Positions 56,677 through 64,000 of a DNA stretch of 64,000 bases are shown here, in pieces. The DNA is taken from the NCBI RefSeq assembly GCF_003369915.1, contig NC_046675.1:21948001-22012000 (forward strand). The letters run 5' to 3'. Source of the DNA: Drosophila miranda (lineage: Eukaryota > Arthropoda > Insecta > Diptera > Drosophilidae). The position numbers were made by a program, and so were the translations under genes. Numbering within the stretch: the first letter of the stretch is position 1; each line of letters opens with the position of its first letter. The notes beneath the pieces are model-generated. The model had not been told where the DNA came from. It saw only the letters and a program-made list of their open reading frames with translations, and made no database searches.

Positions 56677-59600
56677 TTTGCTTGAATTTATACGAGTATT
56701 AGGCGGAAAAATTTGTTGATTTTCTTGGATATGATAATGATTTGACAGTGTAGGCAATGGGAGCTTTTACAGACCCCAAACTGCTGGGAAATCTGGTACT
56801 ACTGATAAGTAGTACGCCCCTATCATCTAAGGTAGATCCCATCCCATTGAACCCCTCTATCATCTAGTATAAACCTATGCCAAAATAGTGGGTACTCTTC
56901 GACAAAACCCATTTGAATGTGCACTTCCCCTACGAGTATCATCTGGTTTCTACATACTTCCCACAAAGTGTTGCCCAACTTCCCTGGTGAACACACACAT
57001 ATTATCGCTGCGATTTATCAAATCTCTCTCACTTGGTTCACACTTGATTTGGCTGCCAGTTGACCTAAGGACCTTATTTTGCGGGCGGGCGTTGGGTGAT
57101 TTACAGTTGATTTAACCGTTTAAGCATGGCTAATGCATAATAAACGTTTTACCCACAAACTTTTCAGCCACTTTTCCGACTGCTCATTTGAGTGTATCTG
57201 CGTCTATGTGTGGCTGTGGGGGAAGGCAATTTCCACCAGCTTGCGGTCCTTTTTTCTCGAACCTATTTGAGATAGAAATCATGTGCAGTCATTAGATTGT
57301 TTTTCGATTGACGTGACATGATAATGAATGAATTTTTTTCTCAGTTTTCCTCTTGCTTTCCTTTTGTTTCCTTTCCGCTCTTTCGTTGTGGGGCTGTTGT
57401 TGTCGTGAGGCTTTTCCGCTTGCCTTTTCCTGGGACTTGTTACTTTTCGTGTTACCACCGCCGACGCCGCCTGCTGGTCTGCGGTATGCCCTAAAAACCT
57501 GTCATTTCTGCACAAAAAAAAAACACATACACACACACAGAAAGGGGTGTGCAAGGTGTCGACAGGTGGCAGGTGGCAGTCCAGTTTGTTTACGGATTTG
57601 TTTACGGCCGCCTGACCATAATGACCAATGAAGTGGCAGCGGCTGCCTCAAGTCTCTGCCTGCCCGCCTGCCATCGAAATTACAACACGAATTGCAATTA
57701 AAATGGGAGTGGAAATGGCACGAAAATTGAAATTGGTGTCCGTCCGCACGAGCGTGCTTAAAGGGTTCTGTGAATGGATTTTTCTCTCACTTAATTGGTT
57801 TCTAGAATGAGAATGAGAAGGAGACTCACCTGCCTCCCGGTCATATGCAAATACTTACTGCCTTCGCTTGCCAGACAGAGTTCTCTTTCGAGCAAGAGAT
57901 TGACATTTCTGGACTCTGTTGACAGGTGGCCTGACAGTCCCGGGAAAGCCCTGACAGCATCAGATGCATTGATGCCGCTCTTAAAGAGCTTTCTGCCCAC
58001 AAATATATTTCGTGTTTAAATAAAGGCAGAAGGAGAGATGTAATTAAAATGTTTAAATGTTCTCTTATCAAAGGACTCAGTCAAAGGGAATCGCACGCAA
58101 AAAAAATGAAAGAAATTAAATGTATCACGTCTGGCACATTATAAGGACATGCCATCGCCCGCCGTTTCCTACATTCAAGTGGCAAGCAGCCTTGACGCCG
58201 GTGGGAGTCTACAGGCTCTTGACATCCCGCCGCCCCCTTCCCCCCTTCACGCCTTCGACTATAGTATGAATTCTACCACTCCCTTTGCATGTCATCGTCT
58301 TCGAGGCCTTGTTCTTCGTCTGCAAATGTCTGCGTCTTGAGCGGCGGCGCTTTGTTTTGCCTTAATTAATACGCGTTTACATGTTGCCGACTTACGCACG
58401 CTTCGATGGGCCGACATACGAGAGCCACGCCTATAGCCACCCCATCCACTCTCAAGAAATGCTGGGGGATGGGGGCCCCCTTTTGACGCACTGCGGTTGA
58501 CACGCAAATGCAATTTGTGTGCAAAAGGTAATTTCTGTCTCCACGCACACGCACTCTTGGAATGGAGAATGGAGAATGGGGTCTGGCCTGGGATGGTGTG
58601 CCCACAAAACAAATGAGTGAAATAAATATTTAAATAGTTGCCCTGTTTTGTTTCTGCTCCTTGTATGCCCTACTTCAGAGGGTATTGTGATTAAGAGGAG
58701 ATGTTTGTAATGAAGAAAAGGAAGTATGTATGTGGCCTTAAAGCTACCTTTTAATGGCAGAAAGTGTATGGAAAATACTGCTGCAATCCGTAGCCTCGAC
58801 CTCCATAGCCAGCCTTCCCTTCTCTTTATTTTTTGTATGTTTTGTTTTCCTCCTATGAAACATTAATTAATGTGTAAGCTACACTACACACACCACACGC
58901 ACACAAATGTTAATCAGGCCTAAGACAAAAGATTATCATTAATTAGGTGTGGGCGGTAATTACACCTTTTTTTTCTTGGCTTTTCTTTCCTTGCCATGAA
59001 TATTATACAATTAATGCTTTAAAGAACACAACAGCAACCCGCCCATGAGAGCAGCAGGAGCACTGTCCGCCATATGCCGCCGGCGGGGGCATCGTTGTGA
59101 TAAAATCAAAATTTTAATTTAATTAAGCACGAAGTGAAACTTTGTTGTAATCAATTAGCTTGGTGCTCAGTGAACAGAGCGCACCACCGTGTGTGTGTGT
59201 GCACACAGAGATACGCACTCACACACACTGACAGGTGTATTTGTAACTTCTAAATGAATGAAGTTTCCAACTGAATGACAGACAGATACAATCTTTTTTG
59301 TGTGCTTGTCATTCGAATGGGGAAGTGGGTAGAGGGCTGGGATAATGCATGAATTAGCAATGGACTCTGTGCATTAATTAGTGAAAGCGAAACGCGAACC
59401 CCCCTTTGGGCAACACGACATCTTGATTGTAGTTAAAATCCCATTGACTTTGTGAGCTTAATTTTTTTGTATTTTGTGTTTAATGGTTGATTTATGTTTT
59501 CCAGTTTAATGCTTTGTTTGTGCTCCTGTACCGATGAATGTCCTGCGGTGTTATTTCTTGTAATTATGTAGCAACAAATTTTCGGATGGGTGGGGTGGGC

Positions 59601-62600
59601 AGGCCAATCAGATATATGTACTGTATGTGCGGGGTGCCATGAGATATAAATTTAATTACAATGTAAAATAATGAGCGAACGCAATTTCCACTTTGTTTGC
59701 CTTCCACATTAACGAAGCAAATTAATGACAGCCCCCAAAGTCCAGATGTCAATTTTCATGGCCTGGGATGGCCTGGGATGGTTTTGCTTTTCGGATCACT
59801 CGGGGAATTGGAAATGCAATCATAAATAATGTGGGAAAAATACAATATTCTACCAATTTACGATGCACACTTTCATATTTCACAATTCATTGCTCAATGC
59901 TGTATCTCCGCTCTATGTATTTATGATTTAAATTCATATTTAAAGCATAATGAAATCAATCGAATCCGCTTCCTTAATCAGGTTTACCCACTTTACACAC
60001 ACAAAACAGCTGCAAGAATTCCAAACAAACCAAATGTGTATAGAGGATATATGTATATCCAAAGCGCTTTGGAAAATTAAAACACTTCAAAGAAGGCGGC
60101 GCCATATTTTGTGAATGCAAATTATTGGCCGCAAGTGGCAGAGGCATCGTGCTGCTGATGAAAATATGCTTCAAATACGGGAATGCCATGAGGCTGTAAG
60201 GCAATGCAAATATTTTCCTTGGATTTATGTTAATTTTTTCAGTGAGAGATGCTTCCCGAAAGTTGTATCACATGGGGCGTATTCCTAATACCATAATAAT
60301 TATATGCAAAGCAAATTGAAATGCCACATACACAAATATTTTAATCAGCTCTGCCGCTGCCGCTGCCACTCTCTTTCTCTCTCTCTCAACGTGTGCTCTC
60401 GTTTTATCTCTTTACAGGTAAATAAGGATAACCGAATCACGGAAGTGGAAAATTCCACGGCTCATGGCGTGAGTGAGGAGATTTAAAGCGGCTGACTTTT
60501 TGCAGGGCTTCAATATTGCGTGTCTCGCTGGATTCGATTCCCAGATACAAGATTAAACCCTGGGGAAAAGTGGGTGCTTGCGTGTGCGCGAAACGAAAAC
60601 GAAATAAAATGAAATGAAATAATCGAGACATGCAATCTGGTCAGGGGGGGAAATGCATCATTAACGACTAATTAGTGACCAGGCGAACATGTTGACTCGA
60701 CGAGAAATGAGCTGCTGAGCTTCAGAAGTGAATGAAATCAATGCCAAAGGAATTGTGGCCAAAAAGTTTCCATTCACACACTATAGGCCAGAGGCTCAGA
60801 CGCGTATAATCCTGGCAGAGCACTCAGGCCATGGGAAATTAGCGTGCAACAGTGCTCGACTTACTCCTGCTCGACAACTTTCTCCAACTCCACTCCACGG
60901 ACAACTTGAAATCATTTCACCATTTAGTGGGCTGCCTGTCTGCCAAAGTGTTTGTGGGAGTGTGCCTCGTGTCGTCCATTAAATGCAGCCCAGCAGGAGG
61001 ACGACTCCTGTCCACAGAGCTGGAGCCCATGCGGCGTATGCGCAATAAAACGCATTTCAATAGATTATTACGCGCTCATAACTCCCCGACGTACATCGAT
61101 TACGGGCGGACGTATTGTCTTTTGCCTTCTGAGCGTTGCACTCAAGCCGGAAGTTGGTCGGTAAACACAACATTTGCAGGCACTGTGTGTACAGTGGTCA
61201 CAAATGCATGAGAAACTGAATGAAAACTAAAAGCGTTTTGTGGGATTTTCTTGGCCTATGTTTATAGTCCTTCAATCTGTAAAGTTTTTGCATTAAGGAT
61301 TTTTAAGAAATCATTCAATTTTCTTTCATACATAATTAAGAATATGGCAAAATCAAATAAAAAAGACTCTTTTAAGCCTTTGAGTCTGGGAATTGAGGAC
61401 TACCAGATGTATATTTTGAGCATTTAAAGCATATTTAATTTTGCTATATTCTTAATTATATATTTTTGTAGTGAAGAAATTAAGATGTATTTTTTTCGGT
61501 TTTATCCTCTATTTCAACCCACTGTTTCCTTCGACTTGGAAGTCCTCGCTGTGTGTGCGGTTACTCTGTTCGTTTATTATGCCATTCACAGTTTAATAAT
61601 GATAATAACGCCAGGATATTAAAGTTTTCCCGACTGTCGACTGTCGAACGTCTCCCTGGGAATGTCCGACGGGATATGAGTTCCATCTCTCGTCTCGGTC
61701 TCGGTGTCGGTCTCGTCCTGGGCGAGCATTAAAACTATAATCAGTTTATGCAATAAAGTAAATTGTGTACGTAATGCCCGCTGATGGTATGTCTTTTATT
61801 TATTTATTTTCTCTTCTCTTGCGCTACTTTTTATTATTACGGCTTAAAGTTGCTTAGCGCATTTAACGCCCTTTTTTCTGACAGTCAGAAAAAGGAAGAA
61901 AACAGGGCATAACAGGGGCCAAGCAGGAAAAAGCGCGTTCAATATTAATAAAAGTTTGGCCAAAGTTAATTAAATCTGCTTTTTAATGTGCAGCCATGCA
62001 TGGGGCATCCAAGGCGCGAACGTAATAAATTGACCGTGCGAAGAACCATACCATAATGTTCATATATTCGCATCTATATGTACGTATATCTCTGGAACAG
62101 GGGAAGGATGATGCTACTGCTGTTGGGGGGTCACAGATAAAGTTTTCCGCTGGGGAAAATCATGGAAAAGTGAGTCATAAAGTGGGGTTTTCTTTTTTTT
62201 TGGTTGTTTTCGGTTTTTATGCTGGCACTTTCGTTGGTTAAATCTATGAAAACATATAAAAATAGCTAAATAAAAGAGATTTTTCACCTATACTTAACCG
62301 AGCAGATATACTGCTTCTTCGCGTGCAATAAATCATGAAATTTTACCTCATCTCTTGAGATAATTCAGGTGTCACAACTGAGATTTTCTTCGCCACGCCA
62401 ACTTTGATTAAACCGAAATCCCTCAATTGTGCCACATAATTGGAATAACTATTTTTCCTAATTCTAATTGAGATTTCTGCAGTGTCCTGTCCTGCTTCAT
62501 ACCGTGTCTTGATCCTGTGTCCTCTAGTTAATGCCTTCTTTGTGGCATAACGAGTTTGCATTGTTAGGTAATTGGTAATTTTAATGCTTCACCTGACACA

Positions 62601-64000
62601 AATTTCCGTTTGATGTTGCTATATACATATATAAATACTATACGTATCTCGAGTGAATGCCTCTAGGGCCGTCATACTGCCGTCTTGGCCGCCGCTCGAG
62701 GCCGAGGTTGACGCCGACGCCGACGACGACGCTTCTTGGCCTTAATAAAGCACATAAAATGGCATTAGAGTGGCAACAAAGTCGCCATTATGAGTTCTTT
62801 TGTGGCATTTAGCCGCCTTTGTGCGGGCGCGTCAATATTTAATAGCGCCCTGAGCCTCGTTTCTCTACCATTCTCTACATTGTTCGCGTAACGTTGCGCC
62901 GTGCGCCAGAGAGGAGCAAGTTTTTTATTAAATAATGTGAAGCTTTCATGTCAGAACAGGGCAGGACAGGACAGGACAGGCCAGCGCCTGGGCAGGGCCT
63001 GCCGCTCCTCCAATTAAAGTTGAGCTGAGCTCAAAGCTGAAATTTGCGTGTTATTTTACAATTCCATTGCCAAAGAAGTCAAGAAAGCACTTAGTGTGCG
63101 CTCGCGGAAGGCATCTAAATGGCAAACAATCGAAGCAATCAAGCGAAATCATCGCCTCCAAGCCGATGAGGAGCGTGTGTAGCACTCTCCCTTTCTCTGT
63201 CTCTCTCTCTGACTTAACAATTCGATTAGGCAGAAGCGTCCTTAAGCCCTAGGATGGGGGAGGTCTGCCTTTAATTAAAATGGGACACAACTATGCAGGG
63301 GACAGGCAGGCCTTAGATTTGTGTCAAGTGCCTGACAGAGAAGCCTAAGCCGAAACTTTATCAAAGTTTAGAGCAGAGGCGGTGGAGGGTTCGCTTTCCC
63401 TGTGCTGTCGAGGGTCAACAAATTCCTTGGCAAACAAATTTAATAACATAATTTAAAGCTTCTGTTTTTGTAGCGAGAACAGAGGATGGGGAGTCCTGCT
63501 TCTACATTTTGTCATTGTGTGCGGTTTTAAGTGAATTACAAGCTAAAATGGCCACAACGAATGTCACAGAATGCCGCCAACAACAATGCCAATAGCACAT
63601 ACAGGATAACACAAACAGGATGACAGCAGTAGCTGTATGTAGCCTGTAGCCTGGAGGGGCCCGCAGCAGAGACACAGGACAAAGCCAGCCAAGCGACAAA
63701 ATTATGTAAAAAGTCAGGCAACAAAACAGAACACAAAACCAGAGAACCAGAGCTGGATAAACGGAACTAGCAGAAGGGAGGAGCAGGCGAGTGGCGAAGG
63801 CCAGAACCCAGAAATCGTCTAAGCGATGAACAAAGTAAAAGCAAGAAGACAGAGAGTGGGAGAGTGGGGCAAAACATGACCTCTGGAGGCCACACGGTGG
63901 CAAAAGTTGAAGGCAGCAGCCCCAGTCGAAAACTGCAAATGAACATGCGACAAGACACAACAGGAAACGATTACCCTGCCCTCCTATAAGAAAAGCTGAT
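56677..64000. other. Long noncoding stretch to the window end, probable intron
   Basis: 7.3 kb with no gene I can support. A 72-codon ATG frame on the minus strand (62343 to 62561) is the most even in composition but has no resemblance to a family and no other support. A donor-like CAG|GTGAGT occurs on the minus strand near 57,827. The recursive-splice-like site at 60,417 is the main signal. Confidence 0.5.
60384..60424 (+). promoter_or_regulatory. Candidate recursive splice site, AG|GT at 60417/60418
   Basis: A pyrimidine-rich tract with CTCAAC, then TTTTATCTCTTTACAG, is joined directly to GTAAATAAGG: a full acceptor with an immediate donor and no exon between. It lies on the plus strand, 12.6 kb beyond the similar site at 47,861. 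Confidence 0.5.

Noticed and set aside
57791..58000. Minus-strand frame followed by CAG|GTGAGT, a possible exon
   Set aside because: The acceptor side is weak, the residues match no family, and a second donor-like site lies within it.
62343..62561. 72-codon minus-strand ATG frame
   Set aside because: Even composition but isolated, with no motif, no good poly(A) signal and no neighbour to support it.
63502..63960. 152-codon minus-strand frame rich in Cys, Leu and Phe
   Set aside because: It looks like a membrane protein only because the plus strand is purine-rich; no family pattern and no flanking gene signals.

Overview
The window is nuclear DNA of a fly, most likely a Drosophila. Coding islands are small, noncoding DNA is AT-rich and full of microsatellites, and the introns have Drosophila-type splice sites. 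The genes include a dynein light intermediate chain relative, a MADF/BESS-type gene and a CAP/SCP gene. I cannot fix the species; the microsatellite density would suit the obscura group, but that is a guess.

Region 1 (1 to about 25,617) is a head-to-tail array of five units of about 5.0 to 6.1 kb. Each unit carries one minus-strand gene of about 660 to 697 codons with a BESS-like motif. Copy 1 runs off the left edge and copy 2 is split by a one-base loss in a C run. Copies 3, 4 and 5 are intact. The order is A-B-A-B-C: bases 1 to about 7,990 recur at +10,223/10,224 with only a few differences, so an A+B dimer was duplicated recently or the assembly duplicated it. Upstream of each open frame lie two pieces of a broken MADF DNA-binding domain, about 2.1 kb apart. 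The amplified gene therefore looks like a MADF-BESS gene that lost its MADF half. Unit 4 alone carries a 1.06 kb insert with imperfect terminal inverted repeats, and the other units keep what looks like a 10-base remnant of its end.

Region 2 (25,618 to 34,206) is noncoding and rich in simple repeats. Region 3 (34,207 to 41,141) is the gene island. It holds a four-exon secreted CAP gene on the minus strand and, head to head with it, a short plus-strand exon that encodes a signal peptide and ends in a strong donor. Next come an intronless, diverged dynein light intermediate chain copy and a coiled-coil protein gene, both on the plus strand, and a possible small membrane protein on the minus strand.

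Region 4 (41,142 to 64,000) is almost all noncoding. It contains one minus-strand single-exon gene for a diverged aldehyde-dehydrogenase-like protein without a recognisable catalytic cysteine. It also contains two excellent plus-strand candidates for recursive splice sites, near 47,861 and 60,417. These are spaced 12.5 kb and 12.6 kb along from the donor at 35,386. My reading is that the right 28 kb is one long plus-strand intron of a cell-surface or secreted-protein gene whose first coding exon is at 35,310, with the other genes nested inside it.
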